Assembly: GCA_014799925.1 (NCBI GenBank)
Contig: JAAVHC010000034.1
Coordinates: forward strand, 4,124-41,850
Direction of reading: 5' to 3'
DNA from: Oscillibacter sp.
GTDB lineage: Bacteria > Bacillota > Clostridia > Oscillospirales > Oscillospiraceae
Length of the DNA: 37,727 nt
Every line of letters begins with the position of its first letter. The stretch's first letter is position 1. Both the position numbers and the translations under genes were made by a program. The notes under the pieces are model-generated. The model was not told where the DNA came from and did not search any database. It saw only the letters and a list, made by a program, of their open reading frames with translations. Below are positions 1 to 8,534 of the stretch, in pieces.

Positions 1-392
1 GCGTTGCCGGGCTTGATGTCGGCCTCGGCGGAGGAGGAGACGACCTTGTCGCCCGCAGCCAGGCCGACGGGAGCCAGGATATAGCGGCGCTCGCCATCCT
101 CGTACTCCACCAGCGCGATGTTGGCGCTGCGGTTGGGATCGTACTCCAGGCGCAGCACGGTGGCAGGCATGTCCGCCTTGTCCCGCTTGAAGTCGATGAT
201 GCGGTACTTGCGCTTGCAGCCGCCGCCGCGATGGCGGACGGTGATGCGGCCGTAGCTGTTGCGGCCCGCGTTCTTCTTCAGGACCTCGGTAAGGCTGGGC
301 TCCGGCTTGGCCTTCTTATCGACGCCGTCGAAGCCGGAAACGGTCATGTGCCGGCGGGACGGGGTAGTCGGCTTAAATGTTTTAATTGACAT
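1..392 (-). CDS. rplB: 50S ribosomal protein L2, N-terminal part (runs off window)
   Basis: This is the first 130 codons of ribosomal protein L2, a 23S rRNA-binding protein of the large subunit needed for subunit association and peptidyl transferase function. The start ATG is at 390-392, preceded by GGAGG, and the product opens [21 protein letters not shown]. The residues [18 protein letters not shown] are the typical L2 N-terminal RNA-binding segment. It follows rplW at 14 bp, the standard S10-operon order. The C-terminal half lies outside the window. Confidence 0.97.
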   Translation of the reverse strand, partial: MSIKTFKPTTPSRRHMTVSGFDGVDKKAKPEPSLTEVLKKNAGRNSYGRITVRHRGGGCKRKYRIIDFKRDKADMPATVLRLEYDPNRSANIALVEYEDGERRYILAPVGLAAGDKVVSSSAEADIKPGN

Positions 393-406
393 GGTTCACT
401 TCCTCC

Positions 407-700
407 TTACACCATACCCTCGAAGAACTCGATGGTCTTGGAATCCTCGGTCAGCTGGACGATGGCCTTTTTCCAGTCCTTGGTGCGGCCGGGGCGGGCG
501 GCGCCCATGCGCTTGGCCTTGCCGGGAACGATCATGGTGTTGACCTTGGCGACCTTGACGGAGAAAATCTCCTCGACGGCCTTCTTGATCTCAATCTTGC
601 CGGCGCTGGGAGCAACCTCGAATACATATTTCTTATCAGCGGCGCCGGCCATGGAGCGCTCGGTGATGATGGGGCGGATGATGACATCGTAAGAGATCAT
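407..700 (-). CDS. rplW: 50S ribosomal protein L23
   Basis: L23 is a 97-residue large-subunit protein located at the polypeptide exit tunnel, where it docks trigger factor and SRP. The N-terminus ([14 protein letters not shown]) and the segment [18 protein letters not shown] are family signatures, and the length is normal. The start codon overlaps the rplD stop by one base (TAATG), so translation is probably coupled. It is part of the S10 operon. Confidence 0.97.
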   Translation of the reverse strand: MISYDVIIRPIITERSMAGAADKKYVFEVAPSAGKIEIKKAVEEIFSVKVAKVNTMIVPGKAKRMGAARPGRTKDWKKAIVQLTEDSKTIEFFEGMV

Positions 701-1317
701 TATGCGTACACCTCCTCGATAGTGGCGAGGGCAGCCTGATCCACCACCAGATATCTGGCATTCACCAGATCGTAGACGCTCAGCATCTTGGCGGAGGTGG
801 TCAGGACGCCGGGGATGTTGCGGGCGCTCTTGACCACGGTGGGGTTGACCTCAGGGGTGATGACGACGGCCTTGCCGCCGCACTTCACGGCATCCAGGAA
901 TCCCTTGAAAGCCTTGGTCCTGATCTCGTCCATCTTGATGGAGTCCACCACGATGATCTGTCCCTCGGCCGCCTTGGCGGAGAGGACGGATTTCAGAGCC
1001 AGACGGCGGACCTTCTTATTCACCACGTAGCTGTAGCTGCGGGGCTTGGGGGCAAAAACGATGCCGCCGTGGGTCCACTGGGGAGCCCGGGTGCTGCCCT
1101 GACGGGCGCGGCCGGGGCCCTTCTGGCGCCAGGGCTTCTTGCCGCCGCCGGAGACCTCGGCGCGGGTGAGTGCGCTCTGGGTGCCCTGCCGGCAGTTGGC
1201 CAGGTGATTCTTTACGACTTCATGCACAACGTGCATATTGGGCTCGATGCCGAAGATGGAGGGATTCAGCTCCACCTCGCCGACCTCGCTGCCGGCCATG
1301 TTCAAAACTTTTACCAT
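700..1317 (-). CDS. rplD: 50S ribosomal protein L4
   Basis: L4 is a 205-residue protein that binds 23S rRNA early in assembly and lines the exit tunnel. The tunnel loop is recognisable around residues 45-80 ([24 protein letters not shown], given here by its key residues W, GRAR and QGSTRAPQW). In several bacteria L4 also represses its own operon through the S10 leader. The stop overlaps the start of rplW, and the gene starts 22 bp after rplC. Confidence 0.97.
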   Translation of the reverse strand: MVKVLNMAGSEVGEVELNPSIFGIEPNMHVVHEVVKNHLANCRQGTQSALTRAEVSGGGKKPWRQKGPGRARQGSTRAPQWTHGGIVFAPKPRSYSYVVNKKVRRLALKSVLSAKAAEGQIIVVDSIKMDEIRTKAFKGFLDAVKCGGKAVVITPEVNPTVVKSARNIPGVLTTSAKMLSVYDLVNARYLVVDQAALATIEEVYA

Positions 1318-1338
1318 TTCTCAGCACTCTCCCTTCCC

Positions 1339-2061
1339 TTAACGTCTTGCGGAGGCCTTCTGCGGATTGACACGCGCGGAAGCCTTCTGCGGGTTGGCGC
1401 TGATGCCGGCGTCGCCCTTCTTCTCGATGATGGTCTTGGCGGTGGAGCGGATGGTCACCAGGCCGCCCTTGGGGCCGGGAACCGCGCCGCGCACGACGAT
1501 CATGTTCAGTTCGGGATCCACCTTCACAACGTCCAGGTTCATGATCGTGACCTGGTCAACGCCCATGTGGCCCGCGCCGATCTTGCCCTTGAAGATGCGG
1601 CTGGGATCGGTGCCGGAGCCCATGGAGCCCGCGTGACGGGCGACGGGGCCGGTGCCGTGGGTGGCCTTCAGGGTGTGGGCGCCGTGACGCTTGACCACGC
1701 CGGCGTAGCCGTGACCCTTGCTGATGCCGGTGACGTCCACGTGGTCGCCCGCGGCGAAGGCGTCAGCCTTTACCACGTCACCCACGTTCATCTCAGCGGC
1801 CTTCTTGAGCTTGAATTCCTTCAGGTGCTTCTTGGGGGACACGCCGGCCTTGTCCAGATGGCCCTTCTCAGGCTTGGTCAGCTTGCGCTCGGGGACGTCC
1901 TCGTAGCCCAGCTGCACAGCCTCGTAGCCGTCCTTCTCGGCGGTCTTTTTCTGCACCACGACACAGGGACCGGCCTCGATAACGGTAACCGGGATCACCT
2001 TGCCGTCGGTGTCGAAGATCTGGCTCATGCCGACCTTCTTACCGATGATCGCTTTCTCCAT
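1339..2061 (-). CDS. rplC: 50S ribosomal protein L3 with a repeated C-terminal tail
   Basis: L3 is an early-assembly large-subunit protein next to the peptidyl transferase centre. The start ([17 protein letters not shown]) and the central loop near residues 120-165 ([21 protein letters not shown]) are diagnostic. At 240 residues it is about 30 longer than usual. The extra part is a basic tail carrying the 8-residue unit NPQKASAR twice in tandem at the very end. A good RBS (AAAAGGAG) precedes the ATG. The 178-bp gap to rpsJ is unusually long for this operon and holds two hairpins. Confidence 0.96.
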   Translation of the reverse strand: MEKAIIGKKVGMSQIFDTDGKVIPVTVIEAGPCVVVQKKTAEKDGYEAVQLGYEDVPERKLTKPEKGHLDKAGVSPKKHLKEFKLKKAAEMNVGDVVKADAFAAGDHVDVTGISKGHGYAGVVKRHGAHTLKATHGTGPVARHAGSMGSGTDPSRIFKGKIGAGHMGVDQVTIMNLDVVKVDPELNMIVVRGAVPGPKGGLVTIRSTAKTIIEKKGDAGISANPQKASARVNPQKASARR

Positions 2062-2145
2062 TGTGATTCTCCTTTTATAATAAGGTTATTGGTCGGCGCA
2101 GTTGGATGGGACATTGGCTTCCCATGGCTGCGGCGACATGACCCC

Positions 2146-2218
2146 GTCCGCCTCACGCAAGTCGGCGGACTGATGGGTAACAAAGTCAGTCAAATGAAAC
2201 GCCCAGGCGTTTCATTTG
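2146..2218 (-). other. Two hairpins between rpsJ and rplC
   Basis: The 178-bp rpsJ-rplC spacer holds a 13-bp perfect inverted repeat at 2191-2218 (CAAATGAAACGCC and its complement around a 2-nt centre) and a 7-bp stem at 2146-2170 (GTCCGCC/GGCGGAC, 11-nt loop). Neither is followed by a T tract on the minus strand, so they are not classic terminators. They could process or attenuate the mRNA or bind a ribosomal protein. That function is inference. Confidence 0.5.
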
Positions 2219-2239
2219 AGGGGGCGCTCCGCGCCTCGC

Positions 2240-2548
2240 TTACAGCTTGATCTCGATCTCCACGCCGGCAGGCAGCTCCAGGCTCATCAGGGCCTCCACG
2301 GTCTTGGGGGTGGAGTTGGTGATGTCGATCAGACGCTTGTGGGTGCGGCGCTCGAACTGCTCGCGGCTGTCCTTGTACTTATGGACAGCGCGGAGGATGG
2401 TGACAACCTCCTTCTTGGTGGGCAGAGGGATGGGACCGGAGACGGAAGCGCCGGTGCGCTTGGCGGTCTCGACGATCTTGTAAGCGGACTGATCAATGAC
2501 CTGGTGGTCATACGCCTTCAGGCGGATGCGGATCGTTTCTTTTGCCAT
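2240..2548 (-). CDS. rpsJ: 30S ribosomal protein S10
   Basis: S10 (102 residues) is a small-subunit head protein that also acts in transcription antitermination as NusE. The ATG at 2546-2548 is chosen over an upstream in-frame start because the product then begins [16 protein letters not shown], has the standard length, and is preceded by GGAGG at 2559-2563. [15 protein letters not shown] and the C-terminal [11 protein letters not shown] are family hallmarks. It is the first gene of the S10 operon. Confidence 0.97.
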   Translation of the reverse strand: MAKETIRIRLKAYDHQVIDQSAYKIVETAKRTGASVSGPIPLPTKKEVVTILRAVHKYKDSREQFERRTHKRLIDITNSTPKTVEALMSLELPAGVEIEIKL

Positions 2549-2838
2549 TTTGCTTGTTCCTCCATGTTCTGTACAAAGTAGTTGTTGGTTGTTCCTTACT
2601 CTGTACGGCGAGAATTTTCTTTCCACTTATCCATGCGTATCATTCCGGCTCATAGAAAATACCGGCGCAAAAAGGCCGGTACATGTCCATGGCACAGCGA
2701 TTTACGCAGTGAAAAGGACCTTCTCAGCCGCCCGATTATCGGACATACTCCGCGGAAGTTACCGGCCAGGGCCGCAATCTCCCGCATCATCGCAGACGCT
2801 CCGCAGGCCGCCTCATTCCAGGGCAGTCCCCGCGCAAG
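2549..2838 (-). promoter_or_regulatory. S10 operon 5' leader, about 290 nt
   Basis: The predicted transcript start near 2838 leaves a leader of about 290 nt before rpsJ. On the minus strand it contains the hairpin ACCGGC...GCCGGT (2661-2680) followed by ATTTTC, which could act as an attenuator. S10 leaders of some bacteria are controlled by L4. Whether this one is cannot be told from sequence alone. No credible protein is encoded here. Confidence 0.5.
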
Positions 2839-2845
2839 CGCATTC

Positions 2846-2874
2846 AGTATATCTCATGTGCCTGAAATTGTCAA
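2846..2874 (-). promoter_or_regulatory. S10 operon promoter
   Basis: On the minus strand TTGACA (2869-2874) and TATACT (2846-2851) are separated by 17 bp, a near-perfect housekeeping promoter facing rpsJ. Confidence 0.85.
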
Positions 2875-2929
2875 GAAGAATTTCTCTTTTTTTCATAAAA
2901 TTTTTCTTCTCTTTTTGTGGGATTTCCCG

Positions 2930-3120
2930 AGCCGGCCAATGCCGCCGTTACTTTTGCTTCGCAAAAGTCCTCGCTACGCTCGCCGAACGCCTGCTGTGCA
3001 GTCAGTTCCGTGAAGCGCCGCAAAGCGGCGCTTTTAGCGCTAAGGCTGGCCGCAGGCCAGCCCACGGGAGCGGCAGATCCAATTCGAGGCGGGCTTCGCC
3101 CCCTCGAGCTCCCCCGTATT
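2930..3120. repeat. Cluster of short palindromes in an intergenic spacer
   Basis: Between the S10 promoter and the Gfo/Idh gene there is no credible gene. There is instead a run of perfect palindromes with GC-rich arms, including CTTTTGCTTCGCAAAAG, GCGCCGCAAAGCGGCGC, GGCTGGCCGCAGGCCAGCC and a CGAGGCGGGC...CCCTCGAG stem. They resemble the hairpins at 25785-26318 in style. They may be dispersed repeats or transcript-end structures. Confidence 0.5.
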
Positions 3121-3194
3121 CTCATAGATTTTCCACTTTTTTGACACACAACGCGGAGGGCGGCGCAGCCCCCTGGTCACGCCGCCCCTGCGGC

Positions 3195-4481
3195 TTACGA
3201 AAACCGCTTCACAAACTCATCCAGCTCAACGGTCTCCCCGCCGCTTAACCGGGACGCCTCGGCGGCCAGCGCCATGACGTGGCTCTCCACGGAAGCGTCA
3301 ATGCCGGTCAGCGCGTCGCTCTGACCGGATTCGATCAGCTCGCACATCTGCTCCGCCAGCCCCGCGTCGCCGCCGCCATGCCCGGCAAACTCGCTCTTCC
3401 GGTCGTTGAGGCGGATGACCTCCTCCGGCCGGCCGAAACGGCGGACGATCAGCTCGTTGGTCTCCAGGCTGCCCTCGATCTCGCCCCCCGTTCCGGTGAG
3501 CCTGATGGTGCGGTAGCACTTCTCCGTAAAGGCGGTCATGGTGAAGGTGGCGTGGATATGATTGGCAAACTCCATGCTCACCGTCTGGTGGTCCACCACG
3601 TTGTTGTCGCAGCGGTAGACGCATCGGCCATAGGGACCGGTGCGCAATGCCTCCCGCAGCCCCTCTTCCGTGGGCGGGCCGCCGGTGACCACGTTGTTGG
3701 GCCAGCCGGTCTTCCCGCCGCGGATGCCGCAGCGCGTCCCCGTAATGTAGATCTTTTCCGCGTCGTAGACGCAGCCGTCCCTGCAGGCGCAGTCCTCCAG
3801 ACAGCGCGTCCCCGCGCCGGCGGGGGCCTTCTCCGGCCTGAAATGGTCCAGCGCGCCGAAGCTCTGGACCTTCAGGCACTTCTCCCCCGCCAGCCAGCGG
3901 AGAATGTCCATATCGTGGCAGCTCTTGGCCAGAATCATGGGGCTGGTCTCATCGGCCCGCCGCCAGTTGCCCCGGACAAAGCTGTGGGCGTAATGCCAGT
4001 AGGCCACGTGCTCCACCGCGTCAATGGTCTCCAGCTTGCCGATCTCTCCCCGGCGCACCAGCTCCTCCAGAGCCGCGTAGAAGGGCGTGTACCGCAGCAC
4101 GTGGCACACCACCACGATCCGGCCCGTCTCATGGGCCTTCCTCTGAAGCCGGAGGCACTCGCCAAGGTCCGGAGAAATGGGCTTCTCCAGCAGCACGTGA
4201 TACCCCTTTTCCAGCGCCTTCAGAGCCGCAGGCACATGCTGGCGGTCCTGGGTGGCAATGAGCATCACGTCCGCCAGCCTGGGGTGGGCCAGCAGCTCCT
4301 CGTCGGAGGCAAAGCACTTGTCCTCCTCCACGCCGTACCACTCCCGCAGCAGCGCCAGACGGCCCGGCCGGCAGTCCGCCCCCGCCACGATCCGCATCTT
4401 CTCCGGATGAACTTTCTGATAGGAGGCGTAGGCCTCCAGCCCGCGGCTGCCGCAGCCGCAGACGGCAAAGGTAATAGGCAT
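3195..4481 (-). CDS. Gfo/Idh/MocA family oxidoreductase
   Basis: This is a 428-residue NAD(P)-dependent dehydrogenase-like protein, a family acting mostly on sugars and polyols. The Rossmann start is FAVCGCGSRGLEAYA (residues 4-18), the family EKP motif occurs at LLEKPIS (about residue 98), and the substrate domain begins with HVLRYTPFY. A Cys-rich insert (CLEDCACRDGCVYD, near residue 230) is typical of one subgroup and may bind metal. The C-terminal domain has GTGGEIEGSLETNELIV. The start ATG has a purine-rich RBS. It lies 73 bp after the DUF362 gene on the same strand, so the two could be co-transcribed. The substrate is unknown. Confidence 0.88.
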   Translation of the reverse strand: MPITFAVCGCGSRGLEAYASYQKVHPEKMRIVAGADCRPGRLALLREWYGVEEDKCFASDEELLAHPRLADVMLIATQDRQHVPAALKALEKGYHVLLEKPISPDLGECLRLQRKAHETGRIVVVCHVLRYTPFYAALEELVRRGEIGKLETIDAVEHVAYWHYAHSFVRGNWRRADETSPMILAKSCHDMDILRWLAGEKCLKVQSFGALDHFRPEKAPAGAGTRCLEDCACRDGCVYDAEKIYITGTRCGIRGGKTGWPNNVVTGGPPTEEGLREALRTGPYGRCVYRCDNNVVDHQTVSMEFANHIHATFTMTAFTEKCYRTIRLTGTGGEIEGSLETNELIVRRFGRPEEVIRLNDRKSEFAGHGGGDAGLAEQMCELIESGQSDALTGIDASVESHVMALAAEASRLSGGETVELDEFVKRFS

Positions 4482-4554
4482 ATCCTTCCTCTCCTTCCCC
4501 CGTCCCTTCTCCCGGACGGGCGTTGATTACATGATACCTTTTCCTGAAAAAGAA

Positions 4555-5685
4555 TCAGATCTCGATCAGCTCATATTCCCGGCTGCCCACGCCGATCTTC
4601 TCGGCGTGCTCCAGGCAGGAGCGCCACTCGGACTCCGGGGTGGAGTTGGTAAAGTGGTCGTGATGATCGTGGAAACCGGGGGCGGCCAGGTTCCTTGCCA
4701 GCTGGCTGCCGGGAACCGGCGCGGCGGCCAGACAGGCGTCCACGCAGGCCTGGTCCAGCGCCAGCGCGTCAAAGGAGGCGAACATGCCCAGATTGGGCAG
4801 GATGGGCACGTCGTTCTCCCCGTGGCAGTCGCAGTTCGGGGACACGTCCACCACCAGGGAGATATGGAACTGGGGCCGGCCGTCCAGCACGGCCTTGGTG
4901 TACTCCGCCATGCGGCAGTTGAGCACCTTCACCGCGTTGCCGGAAGCAAAGCTGATGGCGTCGAAGTTACAGGCGCCCAGGCACCGGCCGCAGCCCACGC
5001 AGTGCGCCAGATCCACCGTCATCTTCCGGCTGTCCCTGTCAAGGACCAGCCCGCTGTTGGCGCACTCCCGCCGGCAGCGCCCGCACCCCCGGCAGAGCGC
5101 GGGGTCGATCTGGGGCTGTCCGTTGTTGTGCTGCTCGCACTTGCCGGCCCGGGAGCCGCAGCCCATGCCGATGTTCTTGATGGCGCCGCCGAAGCCGGTC
5201 ATCTCATGGCCCTTGAAATGGGTGAGGCTGATAAAGACATCGGCGTCCATGATGGCCCGGCCGATCTTGGCCTCCTTTACATACTCGCCGCCCTCCACCG
5301 GCACCAGCACGTCGTCGGTGCCCTTCAGCCCGTCGCCGATCAGGATGGGACAGCCCACGGTAAGGGGCGTGAAGCCGTTCTGCCAGGCGCACTCCAGATG
5401 CTCCAGCGCGTTTTTCCGGCTGCCGGGATACATGGTGTTGCAATCGGTGAGGAAAGGCTTTCCCCCCAGCTCCTTCACCACGTCCGCCACCGCACGGGCA
5501 TAATTGGGACGGAGAAAGCTGACGTTGCCCAGCTCGCCGAAGTGCATCTTGATGGCCACGAACTTTCCGTCCATGTCCAGCCGGCCGATGCCGGCCTTCT
5601 TCAGCAGCTTTTTCAGCTTGAGAGGCAAGCCGTCGCCAAAGGCCTGGGTATGAAAATCGGTAAAATAAACCTGAGAAACAGACAT
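4555..5685 (-). CDS. DUF362 protein with two 4Fe-4S motifs
   Basis: This 376-residue protein has a DUF362 domain (starting VYFTDFHTQAFGDG, with KMHFGE and NVSFLRPNYARA) and, from about residue 190, two ferredoxin motifs: CRGCGRCRRECANSG and CVGCGRCLGACNFDA. Each would hold a 4Fe-4S cluster. Members are iron-sulfur proteins of unknown reaction, often annotated only as DUF362. There is no signal peptide, so it is probably cytoplasmic. AAGGAG precedes the ATG, and a housekeeping promoter lies at 5762-5790. The role is not known. Confidence 0.9.
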   Translation of the reverse strand: MSVSQVYFTDFHTQAFGDGLPLKLKKLLKKAGIGRLDMDGKFVAIKMHFGELGNVSFLRPNYARAVADVVKELGGKPFLTDCNTMYPGSRKNALEHLECAWQNGFTPLTVGCPILIGDGLKGTDDVLVPVEGGEYVKEAKIGRAIMDADVFISLTHFKGHEMTGFGGAIKNIGMGCGSRAGKCEQHNNGQPQIDPALCRGCGRCRRECANSGLVLDRDSRKMTVDLAHCVGCGRCLGACNFDAISFASGNAVKVLNCRMAEYTKAVLDGRPQFHISLVVDVSPNCDCHGENDVPILPNLGMFASFDALALDQACVDACLAAAPVPGSQLARNLAAPGFHDHHDHFTNSTPESEWRSCLEHAEKIGVGSREYELIEI

Positions 5686-5761
5686 GATAGCTCCTTTCCT
5701 GTCGGGCGGCGCAGCTGCGGCGAACCGCCTCGCCGGTGAATTGCCACTTTTTTACAAACGC

Positions 5762-5790
5762 AGTATAGCACAGGCGATTGAGAAATACAA
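5762..5790 (-). promoter_or_regulatory. Promoter of the DUF362 gene
   Basis: On the minus strand TTGTAT (5785-5790) and TATACT (5762-5767) are spaced by 17 bp, about 75 bp upstream of the DUF362 start. Confidence 0.7.
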
Positions 5791-5805
5791 CCGGCGGGGA
5801 CAATT

Positions 5806-5832
5806 TTAGCACTCTCATGCGCAGAGTGCTAA
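5806..5832 (+). promoter_or_regulatory. CIRCE operator (HrcA binding site)
   Basis: The arms TTAGCACTC and GAGTGCTAA are perfect and flank a 9-bp spacer, exactly the CIRCE consensus bound by the heat-shock repressor HrcA. It sits about 90 bp upstream of hsp20 and between two divergent genes, so heat-shock control of hsp20 is the likely role. Confidence 0.95.
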
Positions 5833-5864
5833 AGTTTACGGTACGGACATATTATAAGGTGAAT

Positions 5865-5893
5865 TTGTTCATAATCATAGCGTATGCTATGGT
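5865..5893 (+). promoter_or_regulatory. Candidate hsp20 promoter with a palindrome in its spacer
   Basis: TTGTTC (5865-5870) and TATGGT (5888-5893) are 17 bp apart. The spacer and -10 edge form the palindrome CATAGC-GTAT-GCTATG (5876-5891). An alternative -10, TATTAT at 5850-5855, would put the -35 inside the CIRCE right arm. Which promoter is used cannot be decided from sequence. Confidence 0.45.
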
Positions 5894-5924
5894 CATAAAC
5901 AAAACAAATTGGAGGTACTGAGCA

Positions 5925-6359
5925 ATGTTTGAAATGATGCCTTTTACCCGCAGCCGCGGCGTGGACCTGTACCGTCCCTTCCGGGACCTGGAAGAGCTGG
6001 AGCGCAGCCTGTTTTCAGGCGGCGGCGTGACCGCCTTCAAGACCGACATCCGGGACGCCGGCGACGCCTACGTGCTGGAGGCCGACCTGCCCGGCATGAA
6101 GAAGGAGGACATCCACATCGACATCGACGGCGACCGTCTGGCCATCAGCGCGGAGCGCAATGCCGTCAGGGAGGAGAAGGACGAGAACGGCGGGTATGTC
6201 CGCTGTGAGCGGTCCTACGGCGCGTTCTCCCGCAGCTTCGACATCTCCGGCATCCGGGGCGAGGAAATCTCCGCCGCCTATGAGGACGGCGTGCTGAAGC
6301 TGACCCTGCCCAAGCAGACCAGGGCCGTGCCCGCCAGCCGGAGGCTGGAGATCCAGTAA
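5925..6359 (+). CDS. Hsp20 family small heat-shock protein
   Basis: This 144-residue ATP-independent holdase prevents aggregation of unfolding proteins. The alpha-crystallin domain spans about residues 38-135: VLEADLPGMKKEDIHIDIDGD, then RSYGAFSRSFDI, then YEDGVLKLTLPK. The N-terminus (FEMMPFTRSRGVDLYRPF) resembles clostridial Hsp18. GGAGG at 5911-5915 supports the start. A CIRCE element upstream indicates HrcA control. Confidence 0.95.
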   Translation: MFEMMPFTRSRGVDLYRPFRDLEELERSLFSGGGVTAFKTDIRDAGDAYVLEADLPGMKKEDIHIDIDGDRLAISAERNAVREEKDENGGYVRCERSYGAFSRSFDISGIRGEEISAAYEDGVLKLTLPKQTRAVPASRRLEIQ

Positions 6360-6380
6360 AGCCTGTCAGGCGTATCTGTA

Positions 6381-6416
6381 CCGGAGGCCACCGCCCATGA
6401 GGGCGGCGGCCTCCGG
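6381..6416 (+). terminator. Probable hsp20 terminator hairpin
   Basis: CCGGAGGCC-a-CCGCCC pairs with GGGCGG-c-GGCCTCCGG around an ATGA loop, 22 bp after the hsp20 stop. No clear T tract follows. Confidence 0.5.
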
Positions 6417-6447
6417 CCGCTTGGGACAAATCCAGGCAAAAAAGGAC

Positions 6448-6476
6448 ATGACAACCGCCCGCCCATCGTGTAGAAT
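6448..6476 (+). promoter_or_regulatory. Promoter of the AraC-type regulator
   Basis: ATGACA (6448-6453) and TAGAAT (6471-6476) are 17 bp apart, with a TG just before the -10, about 30 bp upstream of the start codon. Confidence 0.6.
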
Positions 6477-6505
6477 AAACCCATCAAGCGGAAGGAGGAT
6501 GCGGA

Positions 6506-7399
6506 ATGGAGTGGACGGAGACCCTGCGGCGGACGGTGGACTACCTGGAGGCGCACCTGCTGGAGGAGGACCCGGCGGAGGGAGCGGCCAGGGAGGTCTG
6601 GCTCTCGCCGCTGTATCTGCAAAAGGGCTTCCGGCTGGTGACGGGGTATTCCATGGGAGAATATGTCCGGAAGCGGCGGCTGTACCTGGCGGGATTGGAG
6701 GCCATCGGCGGACGGGAGAAGGTCATCGACCTGGCCTACCGGTACGGCTACGACACGCCGGAGAGCTTCAGCAAGGCGTTCAGCCGGTTTCACGGGGTCT
6801 CACCCGCCCAGCTGCGGCAGAATCCGGAGCGGTTGGTCCCCTTCCTGCCTCTGAAAATCACACTTTCCATCAAAGGAGGACATGGCATGGACTACACAGT
6901 GGAAAAGCTGGAGGGCTTTCGGCTGATCGGAGTGGAGCGGGAGTTTTCCGGGGAGACATCCTATCTGGACATCCCTAAATTCTGGGACGAGTTCATAACC
7001 GCCCACTGCGCGCCCCTGTGGGCGGGGAAAAAGCCGGAGACGGCGCTGGAGAAAGCGGTATATGCGTGCAATATCGGGGAGTTCGGCGTATGTATTGACG
7101 ACTGCGCCGCTCCCGGGCGGTTCCGGTATCTGATCGCCGGGCGGTACGACGGCCGGGAGGTGCCGGAGGGGCTGACGGCAGTCACCCTGCCCGACCTGGA
7201 GTGGGCCAGGTTCCGGTGCAGCGGACCCTTGCCGGAGTCGCTGCAAACCGTCAACACCAAGATTTTCCGGGAGTGGCTGCCGGGGAATCCGGAGTTTGAA
7301 ATCGCGTGGGGCGGGAATATCGAGTGGTACTCCATGGAGAAGGAAACCTCCGCCCCGGACTATGAGAGCGAGATCTGGATTCCGGTGAAAAGAAAATAA
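6506..7399 (+). CDS. AraC family regulator with GyrI-like effector domain
   Basis: This 297-residue protein has an N-terminal AraC DNA-binding domain (residues 1-110). It carries LSPLYLQKGFRLVTGYSMGEYVRKRRL and the second helix-turn-helix VIDLAYRYGYDTPESFSKAFSRFHGVSP. From about residue 130 there is a GyrI-like small-molecule domain starting MDYTVEKLEGFRLIGVEREF. The order matches Rob/BmrR-like multidrug sensors. The ligand and targets are unknown. No pump gene is adjacent. Confidence 0.9.
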   Translation: MEWTETLRRTVDYLEAHLLEEDPAEGAAREVWLSPLYLQKGFRLVTGYSMGEYVRKRRLYLAGLEAIGGREKVIDLAYRYGYDTPESFSKAFSRFHGVSPAQLRQNPERLVPFLPLKITLSIKGGHGMDYTVEKLEGFRLIGVEREFSGETSYLDIPKFWDEFITAHCAPLWAGKKPETALEKAVYACNIGEFGVCIDDCAAPGRFRYLIAGRYDGREVPEGLTAVTLPDLEWARFRCSGPLPESLQTVNTKIFREWLPGNPEFEIAWGGNIEWYSMEKETSAPDYESEIWIPVKRK

Positions 7400-7400
7400 A

Positions 7401-7452
7401 GCAGCCGGGCCGGAGGAACATCTGTCAACGTTCCTCCGGCCCGGCTGTTTTA
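7401..7452. terminator. Bidirectional terminator between the AraC gene and ddl
   Basis: The 16-bp inverted repeat GCCGGGCCGGAGGAAC/GTTCCTCCGGCCCGGC with T- and A-rich flanks lies between two convergent genes. Confidence 0.9.
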
Positions 7453-8502
7453 TCAATCGGAAAGGGAGAGGTCCAGAATCCTCTGGCACAGCTCCGGGTA
7501 GCTCAGGCCCACGGCTCCGGCCTCCTTGGGCAGCAGGCTGCCAGGGGTCATGCCGGGGAGTGTGTTGATCTCCAGGCACCAGATCCGCCCCTCCTCGTCC
7601 AGCATGAAGTCCGTCCGGGAATAGGCCCGCAGGCCCAGGGCCCGGTGGAGCTTCAGGGCCAGCTCACCTATGGTCTTCTGCTGCTCCGGGGTGATGGGGG
7701 CGGGGCAGATTTCCACGCTCTGACCCGCCTGGTACTTGGCGGCGTAGTCGAAATACGCGGCCCCCTCCTGGGGGATCATCTCCACCGCCGGGAGGTACGC
7801 GTCTCCCAGAACGCCCACGGTCAGGTTCCGGCCGCGGACCTTCCGCTCCACAATGACGCGGCCGCCGTAGTCCAGCATCTCCGTCAGCGCCCTGCGCAGC
7901 TCCTCCCGGGTATCCGGCAGGGCCAGACCCAGGGAGGACCCGCCGTTGATGGACTTCACCGCCGCGGGCAGGGGAAGCTCCTCCGTCAGCCGGGGGATAT
8001 CCTCCGCCCGGTAGACCAGCTCCCGCCAGGGGAGAGTGGGAATGCCGGCGCGCTCCATCACCTGCTTGGTGACGGCCTTGTTCATGGCCATGCCGGAGCC
8101 CAGATGGCCGGAGCCGGTGTAGGGAATGCCCAGCAGATCGAAGGCGGCCTGGACGCGCCCGTCCTCGCCGCACTCCCCGTGAAGACCCAGAAATACCGCG
8201 TCCGCCATCCGGCAGACCTCCAGCACGCCGGGGCCGAAGAGGCTCTTCGACCGGTCCCGCCGGGAGGCCCGGACCGCCGCCAGGTCGGGGGCCTCGGCTC
8301 TGATCTCCTCCTGGGTACACAGTCCGTCAGGAACGTCAAAAATATTTTTCAGATCACCCTCCCAGGACTCCAGCCCCAGGAACATATCCACCAGCACCGC
8401 CCGGTGGCCCAGACTCCGCAGAGCCCGGCAGATCCCCTGTCCGGAGACCAGGGACACCTGGCGCTCCGGGGACAGTCCGCCGGCTAATACAATAATATCC
8501 AA
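7453..8502 (-). CDS. ddl: D-alanine--D-alanine ligase
   Basis: This ATP-grasp enzyme (349 residues) makes the D-Ala-D-Ala dipeptide for peptidoglycan in the cytoplasm. Seen: VLAGGLSPERQVSLVSG at the N-terminus, GLHGECGEDGRVQ, the ATP loop KSINGGSSLGL, and the metal-binding end DFMLDEEGRIWCLEINTLPGMTP. The omega-loop tyrosine pattern (FDYAAKY) favours D-Ala over D-Lac as second substrate. The start is a TTG at 8500-8502 with GAGAGGAG upstream; no ATG fits the conserved N-terminus. Confidence 0.95.
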   Translation of the reverse strand: MDIIVLAGGLSPERQVSLVSGQGICRALRSLGHRAVLVDMFLGLESWEGDLKNIFDVPDGLCTQEEIRAEAPDLAAVRASRRDRSKSLFGPGVLEVCRMADAVFLGLHGECGEDGRVQAAFDLLGIPYTGSGHLGSGMAMNKAVTKQVMERAGIPTLPWRELVYRAEDIPRLTEELPLPAAVKSINGGSSLGLALPDTREELRRALTEMLDYGGRVIVERKVRGRNLTVGVLGDAYLPAVEMIPQEGAAYFDYAAKYQAGQSVEICPAPITPEQQKTIGELALKLHRALGLRAYSRTDFMLDEEGRIWCLEINTLPGMTPGSLLPKEAGAVGLSYPELCQRILDLSLSD

Positions 8503-8534
8503 TACTGACGTACTCCTCTCTCGATGAAAGATTT

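Noticed and set aside
1069-2250. Long plus-strand frames opposite the ribosomal genes
   Set aside because: They are GC-rich antisense shadows of rplD, rplC and rpsJ without RBS or homology.
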